Positions 25,427-34,565 of a stretch of DNA of 64,000 nucleotides are shown here, piece after piece. A program made the translations under genes and the position numbers. Source of the DNA: Chitinophaga sp. XS-30 (lineage in GTDB: Bacteria > Bacteroidota > Bacteroidia > Chitinophagales > Chitinophagaceae); the NCBI RefSeq assembly GCF_008086345.1, contig NZ_CP043006.1, positions 2,664,032 to 2,728,031 of the forward strand, written 5' to 3'. Under the pieces are notes generated by a model. That model was not told the origin of the DNA and made no database searches. It saw only the letters and a program-made list of their open reading frames with translations. Positions within the stretch are counted from its first letter, which is position 1, and the number at the start of each line of letters is the position of its first letter.

Positions 25427-26556
25427 TGGATGTGTTCGTAGCAGCTGACAATATCGTATCCCCGCTGGGCGCCACCACCGCAGCCAATTACCGGCAGGTA
25501 CGGGAAGGGCATAGCGGCATAAGCCTTCAGCCGGAAGGGTACTTCGGCGCGATGATAGCGGAGGAAGACCTGCTGGGCTGGACGAAGGAGCATCAACTGG
25601 ACGGCTACACGAAATTTGAGCAGCTGCTTATCCTCAGCATCAGGGAAGCGCTGTCACACACCGGTATCATGTTGCAAGACCCCCGCACGGCATTGATCGT
25701 GTCCACCACCAAGGGCAACATTGCCTTGCTGGAGGAAAAACGTGCAGGCAGTGCGCAACCGCTGGAGCTGTTTGCCACGGCAGGCAGGGTAGCGGCATAT
25801 TTTGATGCGGCCGCAAAACCGCTGGTGATCAGCAATGCCTGCATCTCCGGGCTGCTCGCCATCCTCGCCGGGCAACGCCTGATCCGTTCCGGCCGTTACG
25901 ACCATGCCGTGATCTGTGGAGCGGATGTGCTGACGCAGTTCGTGCGCTCCGGTTTCCAGTCATTCCAGGCCATCAGCGACGAACCCTGCAGGCCCTTCGA
26001 CGCCGCACGCAAAGGCATCTCGCTTGGAGAAGGCGCCGCTACGGTCATTTTAACAAAGAACAGCACATTATTGAACAGGAAGACCGCTATCCGCCTCGGA
26101 GAAGGCGCTTCCAGCAATGATGCCAATCATATATCAGGCCCCTCCCGCACAGGCGCGGAACTGTCTGCCGCCATCACCAGGGCCGTTCAGCAAAGCGGCC
26201 TGCAACCGGAAGATATGGGCTTTGTGTCCGCGCACGGCACCGCTACCCTGTACAACGATGAAATGGAAGCCAAAGCCTTCCATTTGTCCGGCCTGCAAAA
26301 TGTACCCGTAAACAGCCTCAAAGGTTATTACGGGCATACGCTCGGCGCAGCCGGCCTGATCGAAGCCATCATCGGCATGCACAGCATGCTGGAGGATGTG
26401 GTGATACCCACCGCAGGATTTTCGGAATCAGGGGTCAGCCTGCCGCTGAAGCTGAGCAACCGCCCCGAACACCGGCCCATGGAACATTACCTGAAAACCA
26501 CTTCCGGTTTCGGGGGATGTAATGCAGCCATGGTATTCAGCAAAGCAGTGCTTTGA
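25423..26556 (+). CDS. Beta-ketoacyl-ACP synthase, second copy
   Basis: A 377-residue KAS with active-site Cys 140 (VISNACISGLLAI), first His in SAHGTATLYNDEMEA, Lys and second His in NSLKGYYGHTLGAAG, and the C-terminal GFGGCNAAMVF. All four catalytic positions are present though the flanking motifs diverge from housekeeping FabF (ACISG instead of ACASG or ACSSG), so a specialised substrate is likely. The start at 25423 is chosen for the ATGA overlap with the thioesterase gene; the in-frame start at 25318 lies inside that gene. Confidence 0.87.
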   Translation: MMDVFVAADNIVSPLGATTAANYRQVREGHSGISLQPEGYFGAMIAEEDLLGWTKEHQLDGYTKFEQLLILSIREALSHTGIMLQDPRTALIVSTTKGNIALLEEKRAGSAQPLELFATAGRVAAYFDAAAKPLVISNACISGLLAILAGQRLIRSGRYDHAVICGADVLTQFVRSGFQSFQAISDEPCRPFDAARKGISLGEGAATVILTKNSTLLNRKTAIRLGEGASSNDANHISGPSRTGAELSAAITRAVQQSGLQPEDMGFVSAHGTATLYNDEMEAKAFHLSGLQNVPVNSLKGYYGHTLGAAGLIEAIIGMHSMLEDVVIPTAGFSESGVSLPLKLSNRPEHRPMEHYLKTTSGFGGCNAAMVFSKAVL

Positions 26557-26678
26557 ACAGGCAGGAAAGCAGGGCAGGAGCGCGAAAGCAGCCCTTCAGC
26601 CTGAATGGCCGGACGTTATCAGGCACAGCACAAGTGACATACTGTAAAACAAGCATATTTAAATAAAGCAGATCGCAG

Positions 26679-27746
26679 ATGAATTTTTTTACCAAGGAAA
26701 CGAAAACAGCATTGCAGGCCAAAGAACAGGCTTTGTGGCTGGCCTTTGCACCGATTGCCTTCCAGGCCTCCAAAGCCCTGCGCGACCTGGGCATTCTCCA
26801 GGTAGTGGCGGACAGCGGCACCCGCGGCGTGACCATCGAAGAAGTGCTGGAGCATGTGAAACTCTCCCGCTATTCCGCCAGGGTATTGCTCGAAGCCGGA
26901 CTGGGCCTCGAAATGCTGATCGTCAATGATAAAAGATATACCCTTACCAAAACAGGCTATTTCATCCTCAGCGATACGCTTACCCGCATCAATATGGACT
27001 TCTCGCATGATGTATGCTATAACGCCATGAATCACCTGCAGGACAGTCTTATTGAAGGTAAACCCCGCGGGCTGAAAGAACTGGGGCCATGGGACACCAT
27101 TTACCAGGGGCTTTCCATCCTGCCGGAGCCGGCACGTACCAGCTGGTTCAATTTCGATCATTATTATTCCGATCTCGCTTTCCCGGGCGTACTGCCGATC
27201 GTATTCGAACACCAGCCGAAATCCCTCCTGGATATCGGCGGCAATACCGGCAAATGGTCAATAGCCTGCGCCGGATATGATCCGGACGTGCATATCACCA
27301 TTATGGACCTGCCCGTACAGATCAATGTAGCCCGCGAAAAGATCAGCGCCGCCGGTTTGCAGGACCGGGTATCTTTCTACGAAACGAACATCCTGGACGA
27401 AAGCCTGCCCTTTGCGAAAGGTTTTGATGTGATATGGATGAGCCAGTTCCTGGACTGCTTTTCCGAAGCCGAGATCATCAGCATCCTGCGCCGTTGCAGG
27501 GAAGCGCTGAACGATGGCGGCAGCATTTTCATCCTGGAGCCGTTCTGGAACAAACAGCAATTTAAATCAGCCGCATTCTGTCTGCAGCAGACATCCCTCT
27601 ATTTTACCGCCATCGCCAATGGTAACAGCCAGATGTACCATACTGATGACTTCTTCTCCTGCATCCGCGCCGCTGGCCTGGAAGTAGTGATGGAGAACAA
27701 TAATGTGGGATTGAGCTATACGCTGCTCAGGTGTGTGAAAGCATAA
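26679..27746 (+). CDS. SAM-dependent methyltransferase (O-methyltransferase-like, with winged-helix N-terminus)
   Basis: A 355-residue protein. The N-terminal half looks like a dimerisation/winged-helix domain (ALRDLGILQVV, TIEEVLEHVKLSRYSARVLLEAGL), and the C-terminal half is a class I methyltransferase: SLLDIGGNTGKWSIACAGYDPD (motif I), ITIMDLPVQI (motif II), and IWMSQFLDCFSEAE. This is the plant-type/CrtF-like small-molecule O- or C-methyltransferase layout. It may methylate the aryl head group; flexirubins often carry ring methyls. Confidence 0.85.
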   Translation: MNFFTKETKTALQAKEQALWLAFAPIAFQASKALRDLGILQVVADSGTRGVTIEEVLEHVKLSRYSARVLLEAGLGLEMLIVNDKRYTLTKTGYFILSDTLTRINMDFSHDVCYNAMNHLQDSLIEGKPRGLKELGPWDTIYQGLSILPEPARTSWFNFDHYYSDLAFPGVLPIVFEHQPKSLLDIGGNTGKWSIACAGYDPDVHITIMDLPVQINVAREKISAAGLQDRVSFYETNILDESLPFAKGFDVIWMSQFLDCFSEAEIISILRRCREALNDGGSIFILEPFWNKQQFKSAAFCLQQTSLYFTAIANGNSQMYHTDDFFSCIRAAGLEVVMENNNVGLSYTLLRCVKA

Positions 27747-27768
27747 AAAAATCCAAATCCCGAAAAAT

Positions 27769-29016
27769 ATGCAAACTGAAAAGGTGGATGTACTAGTGAT
27801 CGGCGCCGGCCCCTCCGGATCAGTCGCCGCATCCATTATCAAAAAGGCCGGTTATTCCGTGAAGATCGTGGAAAAACTGAAATTCCCGCGGTTCGTGATC
27901 GGGGAAAGCCTTTTGCCCCGTTGTATGGAAGCCCTCACAGAGGCCGGTTTCATTGATGCCGTCTCGCAAAGAGGCTTTCAGAAAAAATTTGGCGCCAAGT
28001 TCGTCAAGAACGGCGCCGTATGCGACTTCACCTTTGAGCAGCAGCATACCCCGGGCTGGACCTGGACCTGGCAGGTGCAGCGGGCGGACTTTGACAAGAC
28101 GCTGGCCGATGCCGTGGAAGAAATGGGCGTTCCGGTGGAATACGAAACAACCGTCACCGGCATCAGCTTCTCCGGCTCCGATTCACTGACCACCGTGGAA
28201 GATGCCAATGGCCGTAAAAAACAGATCGCTGCACGCTTCATCGTAGATGGAAGCGGGTATGGCCGGGTGATCCCCAGGCTTTTTGGTCTGGATAAACCCT
28301 CCGTCCTGCAATCCCGCAAAGCGCTGTTCGCCCATGCCAAAGATATCCGCCGCTCCATGGCGGATGAACCGAACCGTATCACCGCCGTCGTGCATAAAAA
28401 AGGCGTCTGGATATGGATCATCCCGTTCTCCACCGGCATCACGTCCGTGGGCTTCGTGGGAGAACACGGTTTCCATGACGGTTTCACAGGCAATACGGAA
28501 GAACAGTTCCGGGCGATGCTGGAAGCGGAACCATACACAGCGGAACGGTTCCGGGACGTGGAATTTGTTTTTGAGCCGAAAGTGCTCGAAGCATGGTCCG
28601 CCACAACCGATAAATTTTATGGTGACGGGTTTGTGCTGACCGGCAACGTCACCGAGTTCCTGGACCCGATATTTTCTTCCGGCGTAACTTTGGCCACCGT
28701 ATCCAGCCAGACGGCTGCAAAACTGGTGATCAAAAAATTGCAGGGCGAAACGGTAGACTGGGAAAAAGATTATATGGCGCCCACCATGCAGGGCGTGAAC
28801 GTATTCCGTTCCTACGTGATGGCCTGGTATGAAGGTACGCTGGACACGATCTTCTTCTCGAAGAACCCTGATCCGGTCATCAAGCAGCAGATATGCTCCG
28901 TGCTGGCAGGATATGTGTGGGACCAGAGCAATCCATTTGTAGCGCAACATGAAGAAGCGCTGAAACGCCTGGCCCGTTTGATTGAATTGACAGAAAAATT
29001 AAATACGACAGATTGA
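27769..29016 (+). CDS. Flavin-dependent halogenase-like/NAD(P)H-independent FAD oxidoreductase
   Basis: A 415-residue flavoprotein with GxGxxG at residues 11-16 (VIGAGPSGSVAAS), KFPRFVIGESLLPR, and WIWIIP at 214-219, which matches the WxWxIP motif of flavin-dependent halogenases. Another segment, GWTWTWQVQRADFD, and the later FLDPIFSSGV are also typical of this group. Chlorinated flexirubins are known, so ring chlorination is plausible; related hydroxylases share much of the fold, so aromatic hydroxylation is the alternative. It precedes a degenerate ketosynthase with an overlapping start. Confidence 0.8.
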   Translation: MQTEKVDVLVIGAGPSGSVAASIIKKAGYSVKIVEKLKFPRFVIGESLLPRCMEALTEAGFIDAVSQRGFQKKFGAKFVKNGAVCDFTFEQQHTPGWTWTWQVQRADFDKTLADAVEEMGVPVEYETTVTGISFSGSDSLTTVEDANGRKKQIAARFIVDGSGYGRVIPRLFGLDKPSVLQSRKALFAHAKDIRRSMADEPNRITAVVHKKGVWIWIIPFSTGITSVGFVGEHGFHDGFTGNTEEQFRAMLEAEPYTAERFRDVEFVFEPKVLEAWSATTDKFYGDGFVLTGNVTEFLDPIFSSGVTLATVSSQTAAKLVIKKLQGETVDWEKDYMAPTMQGVNVFRSYVMAWYEGTLDTIFFSKNPDPVIKQQICSVLAGYVWDQSNPFVAQHEEALKRLARLIELTEKLNTTD

Positions 29017-29642
29017 GCCATATACCGGCATATATCACATCCAGCTGCATCATCCGTCATATGACGGTGGTGAAGAACGGTGTTCGGGTATTCCGGGCGG
29101 AAAGCACCGGCCTGCCGGAGTTCCTGCGCAGTTTGTACGACCGCTATAACGGGCAGTATCCGAAATTCCATAAAATGGACCTGCTCGCCAAACTGGGATG
29201 GGCCGCCACGGAGATACTGCTGCAGGATATGCCGATGGACGGTTACCAGCCGGAAGAAACCGGCGTGATCCTTGCCAATAAAAGCAGCAGTCTGGATACG
29301 GACGAACGCTATTACGAAACGGTAAGCCAGATCGCCAGCCCGGCCCTGTTCGTGTACACCCTGCCCAATATCGTGATCGGAGAGATCAGCATCCGCCACG
29401 GGTTTAAAGGAGAAAATGCGTTCTTTGTAACGGATGCATTCGATACGGAGCTGATAGCCGGATATGTGCAGCAACTGCTGGGCGCCGGCGCGGTGAATGC
29501 CTGCATCTGCGGTTGGGTAGAACAGTATCACGATACGTATGAAGCGGCGCTTTACCTCGTGGAAAAGAACAGCCGCGGTCTGGCACTGCCATTCAGCGAG
29601 GAAAATATGCGGAAATTATTGATGATGGAAGGGGAAGGCTGA
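29013..29642 (+). CDS. Short ketosynthase-like protein without active-site cysteine
   Basis: A 209-residue protein resembling only the N-terminal half of a KAS. It opens SHIPAYITSSCII, like the first strand of condensing enzymes, and ends soon after the region where the nucleophile loop should be, which reads GENAFFVTDAFDTELIAGYV with no Cys. Best start is the TTG at 29013 overlapping the TGA of the previous gene (TTGA), because the first strand would be lost from the ATG at 29061. Small KAS-like proteins without catalytic residues occur in flexirubin-type loci. It might be a partner subunit or scaffold. Confidence 0.72.
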   Translation: MSHIPAYITSSCIIRHMTVVKNGVRVFRAESTGLPEFLRSLYDRYNGQYPKFHKMDLLAKLGWAATEILLQDMPMDGYQPEETGVILANKSSSLDTDERYYETVSQIASPALFVYTLPNIVIGEISIRHGFKGENAFFVTDAFDTELIAGYVQQLLGAGAVNACICGWVEQYHDTYEAALYLVEKNSRGLALPFSEENMRKLLMMEGEG

Positions 29643-29683
29643 AGAACGGGAACACAAAAAAAACAGTACTTGTAATAAATATT

Positions 29684-29944
29684 ATGGAAAAGTTGATGGC
29701 AGATCTGAAAGCCCAGATCATTCAGCAATTGAATTTGCAGGAAGTAAAACCGGAAGATATCGGAGATGATCAGCCTTTGTTCAAAGAAGGATTGGGACTG
29801 GATTCTATCGATGCGCTGGAGCTGATCGTATTGTTGCAGCAATATCACAATATTCGTATCGCCAACCCGGAAGACGGGCCGAATATCTTTTATTCCGTAC
29901 GCACGATGGCGGAATATATTACGGAGCAAAAGAAAAATGCATGA
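29684..29944 (+). CDS. Acyl carrier protein 2 of the pigment locus
   Basis: An 86-residue acidic protein with the phosphopantetheine site GLGLDSIDALELIV (Ser of DSI). It differs clearly from the first ACP of the locus, suggesting separate carriers for starter and extension or for two acyl chains. Its TGA overlaps the ATG of the next ketosynthase (ATGA), so carrier and synthase are translationally coupled. Confidence 0.9.
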   Translation: MEKLMADLKAQIIQQLNLQEVKPEDIGDDQPLFKEGLGLDSIDALELIVLLQQYHNIRIANPEDGPNIFYSVRTMAEYITEQKKNA

Positions 29945-31131
29945 GCAAAAATGTATGGATAGCAGGTGGCGGCGTGATCTGCGGCATAGGGCAGGATCTG
30001 CCTTCATGCCTGGATGCGTTTGAAAAGATGCAGCCCGGAATGGCTGTCATGCAGCACCTGCATTCTGTGCATGCGCAAACCTTTCCCGTGGTGGAAGTGA
30101 AAGCCGGCAACGATGAACTGGCACGGCGTGCGGGAATGCCCGCGCAGCTGAGCCGTACCGCATTGCTGAGCATGATAGCCGCAAAAGAAGCCTGGGAAAG
30201 TACCGGGCTGGGGGATATCTCCGGCTATCGCGCCGGCTTCGTGTCCGCCAACACCGTTGGCGGGATGGACAAAACGGAACATTTCTTTACCTCCTTCCTG
30301 GAAGACAACAGCAAAGGCCGCCTGCGGGAAACAGTGCACCATGAATGCGGCAGCATTACCGAACTGGTAGCCGATGCGCTGGGCGTCCGGCATCATATCT
30401 CCACCATCAGCACCGCCTGTTCCTCAGGCGCCAATGCGCTGATGTATGGCGCCCGTATGATCCGCAGCGGTATGCTGGATGTGGTGATCGCCGGAGGAAC
30501 GGATGCATTGACACGCTTTACCCTCAACGGCTTCAATACCCTGATGATCCTCGATCAGCAGAAATGCCGCCCGTTCGACGATACGCGCACCGGCCTGAAC
30601 CTCGGTGAAGGCGCGGGATACGTGGTGCTGGTATCGGAAGAGCTGGCCGCGAAAATAAAACCCTGGTGCCGCCTGAGCGGATTTGCCAATGCGAATGATG
30701 CTTATCACCAGACGGCATCGTCGCCGGATGGCACGGGCAATTTCCTCGCCATGCAGGGCGCACTGGATATGAGCGGCCTGCAGCCCGCGGATATCGCTTA
30801 TATCAACCTGCACGGCACCGGTACGCAGAATAACGACAGTTCCGAGGGCCTGGCGATCAAACGGCTGTTTGAGACAGATTTTCCGCCGGTAAGCTCCACA
30901 AAGAGCTTCACGGGGCACACGCTCGGCGCCAGCGGAGGAATAGAAGCGGTATTTTCCGCATATGCCGTCAAAGAAGGTATTATTTACCCGAACGCACAGT
31001 TCACTACGCAAATGAAGGAACTGCCGTTCAGCCCGGTGACGACATTCTCCCGGGGCCATGAGCTGAAGCATGTGATGTCCAACTCCTTCGGTTTTGGCGG
31101 TAACTGCTCAAGCCTGGTTTTTTCAAAGTGA
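29941..31131 (+). CDS. Beta-ketoacyl-ACP synthase, third copy (catalytic partner)
   Basis: A 396-residue KAS with Cys 160 (ISTACSSGANAL), the first His in NLHGTGTQNNDSSEG, STKSFTGHTLGASGG carrying the Lys and second His, and the C-terminal SFGFGGNCSSLVF. It is followed by a Cys-less KAS-like gene, an arrangement like the KS/chain-length-factor pairs of type II polyketide and aryl-polyene systems. This is probably the main chain-extending synthase. Confidence 0.9.
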   Translation: MSKNVWIAGGGVICGIGQDLPSCLDAFEKMQPGMAVMQHLHSVHAQTFPVVEVKAGNDELARRAGMPAQLSRTALLSMIAAKEAWESTGLGDISGYRAGFVSANTVGGMDKTEHFFTSFLEDNSKGRLRETVHHECGSITELVADALGVRHHISTISTACSSGANALMYGARMIRSGMLDVVIAGGTDALTRFTLNGFNTLMILDQQKCRPFDDTRTGLNLGEGAGYVVLVSEELAAKIKPWCRLSGFANANDAYHQTASSPDGTGNFLAMQGALDMSGLQPADIAYINLHGTGTQNNDSSEGLAIKRLFETDFPPVSSTKSFTGHTLGASGGIEAVFSAYAVKEGIIYPNAQFTTQMKELPFSPVTTFSRGHELKHVMSNSFGFGGNCSSLVFSK

Positions 31132-31136
31132 AACAG

Positions 31137-32192
31137 ATGAAGGCATATATACAAGGCACAGGCGCTGTATCCGCACAGGATAGCCACGTTTTTCCGGACA
31201 CCATCCGGGAATACGAAAGCAACCGCCTGCCTGTAGCGGACCCGGATTACAAACAGTGGATCGATATCAAACAGATCCGCCGCATGGGCCGGGTGATCAA
31301 AATGGGTGTGGCGGCTTCGCATATCAGCCTGGAGCAAGCCGGTATCCGCATGCCTGATGCTATCATCATGGGCACGGCTTACGGTTGCCTGGCGGACACG
31401 GGCGTATTCCTGGGCAAGCTGGTATCCCAGCATGAGGATATGCTTACCCCCACCGCTTTCATTCAAAGCACGCACAATACGGTGGGTGGCCAGATAGCGC
31501 TGCTGCTCGGCTGCCATGCCTACAACAATACTTTCGTACATGGCGCTTTCTCGCTGGAGAATGCGTTGCAGGATGGCCTGCTTTACCTCCATGAGCAACC
31601 CGGGCGCAAAGTGCTGGCCGGGGCGGTGGATGAGATCACGGACTATAGTCATGCTATCCTTTCCCGCTTTGGATTGTACAAGTCCGGGCCGGTAAAGAAC
31701 ACGGCTTTGCTGCATTCGGGTACAAAAGGCACCATTGCCGGTGAAGGCGCCGCCTTCTTTGTGCTGTCCGCCGAAAAGGACGATAGATCACAGGCAGAAC
31801 TGACCGGTATAGAAATGCTGTATAAACCCCGTTCCGCTGAAGAAACCGCCGCACAGCTTGCGTTGTTTCTCCAAAAGCACGGGCTGAAACCGCAGGAGGT
31901 GGATCTGCTGATCTCCGGCCGCAACGGGAATGCGGCAGAGGATGCATACTGCGAAAGCGTGGAGCAAACGCTGTTTGCCGGAACACCGGTGGCGGCGTTC
32001 AAGCATCTGTGCGGGGAATATCCTACAGCGGCGGCTTTTGCGCTGTGGATGGCTACGGGTTTCCTGCGCGGTCAGCGTGTGCCGGAGGCTGCCATGTTCA
32101 AGGGGGAAGCGCCGGGGAATATCCGGAGGATACTGATCTGGAACCATCAGCGTACCACGCATCATTCATTTATATTATTGTCCGCATGCTGA
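31137..32192 (+). CDS. Chain-length-factor-like ketosynthase paralogue (active-site Cys lost)
   Basis: About 351 residues of KAS fold. Aligning the nucleophile loop with the upstream gene puts Ala where Cys should be (FVHGAFSLENAL against ISTACSSGANAL), and the C-terminal GFGG loop is missing. IAGEGAAFFVL and the first-strand MKAYIQGTGAVS are retained. By analogy with type II KS-CLF heterodimers it would pair with the 29941 product and set polyene length. ATG 31137 gives the typical N-terminus; a GTG at 31128 overlapping the previous stop is the alternative. Confidence 0.8.
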   Translation: MKAYIQGTGAVSAQDSHVFPDTIREYESNRLPVADPDYKQWIDIKQIRRMGRVIKMGVAASHISLEQAGIRMPDAIIMGTAYGCLADTGVFLGKLVSQHEDMLTPTAFIQSTHNTVGGQIALLLGCHAYNNTFVHGAFSLENALQDGLLYLHEQPGRKVLAGAVDEITDYSHAILSRFGLYKSGPVKNTALLHSGTKGTIAGEGAAFFVLSAEKDDRSQAELTGIEMLYKPRSAEETAAQLALFLQKHGLKPQEVDLLISGRNGNAAEDAYCESVEQTLFAGTPVAAFKHLCGEYPTAAAFALWMATGFLRGQRVPEAAMFKGEAPGNIRRILIWNHQRTTHHSFILLSAC

Positions 32193-32974
32193 AATACCGC
32201 GTCATATATCCCCTTCTGTATGTGACCGTGCTGGCCGCATTGCTGGTGAACAAATTCCTGTACCCGCTGCCGTACCCGGTTGTGGGAGCAGTGATAGCTG
32301 CCGCACTGGTAATATTCATTGGGCTCGCCATCTGGGGCGCCACACGCATAGGCTCCAATTATTTTATCAACGTGCATACCCGCGCGGTCATCACCGAAAA
32401 AACCGTGGCCCTGTCTTTTGACGATGGGCCGGTGGACGATCACACCCCGCAGATACTGGACATCCTGCAGCAGCATCAAGTGCCGGCTGCTTTTTTTTGT
32501 ATAGGGCATCGTGTGAAGGAACGGCCGCATTTACTGCAACGCATACACGCAGAAGGCCACCTTATCGGTAATCACAGCTATGCCCACAATTTCTGGTTTG
32601 ATATAAAGTCTTCCCGCAACATGACGGAAGACCTGCGGAAAGCTGATGAAGAGATCGTTTCCGCCACCGGGCTACGGCCCAGGCTGTTCCGGCCGCCTTA
32701 TGGTGTCACTAATCCCAACCTCGCCAAAGCGATCAGGAAAGGCGAATACATCCCGGTAGGATGGAGCATCCGTTCCCTCGATACCGTCATCAAAGAAGAA
32801 GAGAAATTGTTGGGGAGAGTGACCCGGAGCATCCGCCCCGGCGATATCTTCCTGTTTCACGATACCAGCGCTGCTACGGTGAACATACTGCCCGCGCTTA
32901 TCCGGCACATCCGCGAGCAGGGGTTCACCATCCGGCGTATCGATCATTTATTAAATGTACCAGCTTATGCGTAG
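32186..32974 (+). CDS. Membrane-anchored polysaccharide deacetylase (NodB-type)
   Basis: About 262 residues. Two N-terminal transmembrane helices (VIYPLLYVTVLAALLV, VVGAVIAAALVIFIGLAIWG) precede a NodB domain: VALSFDDGP with metal-binding Asp pair, HLIGNHSYAHNF with the two His ligands, RLFRPPYG, and a C-terminal IFLFHDT. It would deacetylate an N-acetylated sugar or other acyl-amide. Its start overlaps the KAS-like gene by seven bases. Role in the pigment locus is unknown but NodB-like genes recur in aryl-polyene/flexirubin loci. Confidence 0.82.
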   Translation: MLKYRVIYPLLYVTVLAALLVNKFLYPLPYPVVGAVIAAALVIFIGLAIWGATRIGSNYFINVHTRAVITEKTVALSFDDGPVDDHTPQILDILQQHQVPAAFFCIGHRVKERPHLLQRIHAEGHLIGNHSYAHNFWFDIKSSRNMTEDLRKADEEIVSATGLRPRLFRPPYGVTNPNLAKAIRKGEYIPVGWSIRSLDTVIKEEEKLLGRVTRSIRPGDIFLFHDTSAATVNILPALIRHIREQGFTIRRIDHLLNVPAYA

Positions 32975-33596
32975 ATGGATCTTGTTATGTTGCTGCCTGG
33001 TTACGCTCCATGCTCACGGGCAGCAGGACTTCCGGCCGGTGGCCAACCTGGAGCTGTTCAAACAACAGTTTGCAAAAGCCGCGCAGGAAACCCGTACTAT
33101 CAAGAGTAATTTCGTACAGGAAAAGAACCTGAGCATGTTGTCTGAAAAGATCGTGAGCAAGGGGAAATTCTGGTTCAAGAAAGAAAATAAGGTGCGGATG
33201 GAGTACAGCTCTCCGTCGTATTACCTGATGGTGATCAATGGAAAGGATTTCCGTATTAAAGACAGCAAGACAGACCGGAACATCTCCGCCCGCAGCAACA
33301 AGCTGTTCGAGCAGATCAGCAAGATCACGGCGGACTGTGTGCAGGGCAATGTGCTGCATAATCGCGACTTTACCACGAAGGTGAATGAAAATGCCGCGTT
33401 TTACCGGCTGGATATGACGCCTGTGGCAAAGAACATGAAGGATTTCTTTTCCGGTATCCAGTTGCTGGTGGACAAGAAAGACCTTTCCGTGGTAAAGATC
33501 ATCATGCAGGAACGCTCGGGAGACGATACGTCCATCAGTTTTACCGGCAGGGAAGTGAACATTAATATACCGGATGAGGTCTTTGCACTTAAATAG
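32967..33596 (+). CDS. LolA-like outer-membrane lipoprotein carrier
   Basis: About 209 residues with a signal peptide (MRRWILLCCCLVTLHAHGQ) and LolA features: an early IKSNFVQEKNL segment, GKFWFKKENKVRMEY, and a beta-rich half-barrel ending ITF-type FTGREVNINIPDEVF. In aryl-polyene clusters LolA-like proteins are thought to shuttle the lipophilic product or its lipid carrier across the periplasm. An ATG four codons earlier (32955) is also possible. It overlaps the deacetylase end and the following lipoprotein gene start. Confidence 0.85.
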   Translation: MRRWILLCCCLVTLHAHGQQDFRPVANLELFKQQFAKAAQETRTIKSNFVQEKNLSMLSEKIVSKGKFWFKKENKVRMEYSSPSYYLMVINGKDFRIKDSKTDRNISARSNKLFEQISKITADCVQGNVLHNRDFTTKVNENAAFYRLDMTPVAKNMKDFFSGIQLLVDKKDLSVVKIIMQERSGDDTSISFTGREVNINIPDEVFALK

Positions 33597-34200
33597 CATC
33601 CTGGCTGTTGGCTGCCTGCTGGCTTCGTGCAGCTCCGCCTACCGTTCCCTGCAACGCACGGAAGGGGATGCGGACTGCATCGGGAAATTCAGGCCGCAGA
33701 TCACGGAAACGGTGCTGTACAGCACGCAGGTGGATATCCTGCAGCATCATCTTTCCGGTCTGCTGTTATTCAAACCGATGGAGGACAGCAGCATGCGGGT
33801 AGTGTTCGCCAGCGAAATGGGGCTGAAGTTTTTTGATTTTGCATTCGGAAAGGATGGATCGTTCACCAAATATTACCTCCTTCCGAAAATGGATAAGAAG
33901 GCCGTGGTGAAGACCCTGCGGAAGGATATAGAAATGATCCTCATGCGGCAGGACCCCGCCACCGCGGAAGTGTTCACGGACGGCGAGTACCGTTACACCG
34001 CCTTCCCCCTGAAGAAGGGAAAGGTGTACTACATCACCAGCCCGGATTGTACGGAACTGGTGCGCGTAGAGAACGGCTCCCGCCGCAAACCGGTAGTGGA
34101 AGTGTTTTTAACGCATTACAGGAACGGGGTACCGGACAGCATCCTGGTAAAGCATAAAAAAGTAAAGTTCAATATTTCATCACAACGCGTGGAAAAATAA
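33574..34200 (+). CDS. LolB-like outer-membrane lipoprotein of the pigment locus
   Basis: A 208-residue lipoprotein: signal sequence SILAVGCLLASC with lipobox LASC near residue 19, then a beta-rich domain (VDILQHHLSGLLLFKPM, VVFASEMGLKFFDFAF) without catalytic motifs. Position after a LolA-like carrier suggests a receptor at the outer membrane, though similarity to LolB cannot be shown by eye. Its stop shares one base with the next start codon. Confidence 0.75.
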   Translation: MRSLHLNSILAVGCLLASCSSAYRSLQRTEGDADCIGKFRPQITETVLYSTQVDILQHHLSGLLLFKPMEDSSMRVVFASEMGLKFFDFAFGKDGSFTKYYLLPKMDKKAVVKTLRKDIEMILMRQDPATAEVFTDGEYRYTAFPLKKGKVYYITSPDCTELVRVENGSRRKPVVEVFLTHYRNGVPDSILVKHKKVKFNISSQRVEK

Positions 34201-34562
34201 TGTTAGCAGGAAAATTTTATACCATCGTCACACAACAGCAACCGGATGCACAGTCCGTTCATACCACAATTGCCCTGAACGCGCAGCATCCCATTTTCGA
34301 AGGCCACTTTCCGGAGCAGCCGGTAGTGCCCGGCGTTTGCATGATGCAGATCATCCAGGAGCTTTTATCCGGCGTTACCGGTAAAAAGCTGCTGGTGGAA
34401 AAGGCCGCGAACATGAAGTTCCTGAACATGATCGATCCGGTGCAGCAGCCGCAGGTGAACGTGGATATCATGTATGCGCTGCAGGAAGACATGTACAAAG
34501 CTACTGCCGTGATCAAACATGAAGCAACCGTGTTCATGAAGTTTCAGGGGCTGTTTAAATGA
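34200..34562 (+). CDS. 3-hydroxyacyl-ACP dehydratase-like hotdog protein, second copy
   Basis: A 120-residue hotdog domain containing HPIFEGHFPEQPVVPGVCMMQIIQE, the FabZ/FabA active-site segment with the catalytic His in GHFP and an acidic residue later on the helix. It supplies the dehydration step of chain extension together with, or for a different chain from, the 23828 product. Coupled to both neighbours by a one-base overlap upstream and three bases downstream. Confidence 0.85.
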   Translation: MLAGKFYTIVTQQQPDAQSVHTTIALNAQHPIFEGHFPEQPVVPGVCMMQIIQELLSGVTGKKLLVEKAANMKFLNMIDPVQQPQVNVDIMYALQEDMYKATAVIKHEATVFMKFQGLFK

Positions 34563-34565
34563 ACC

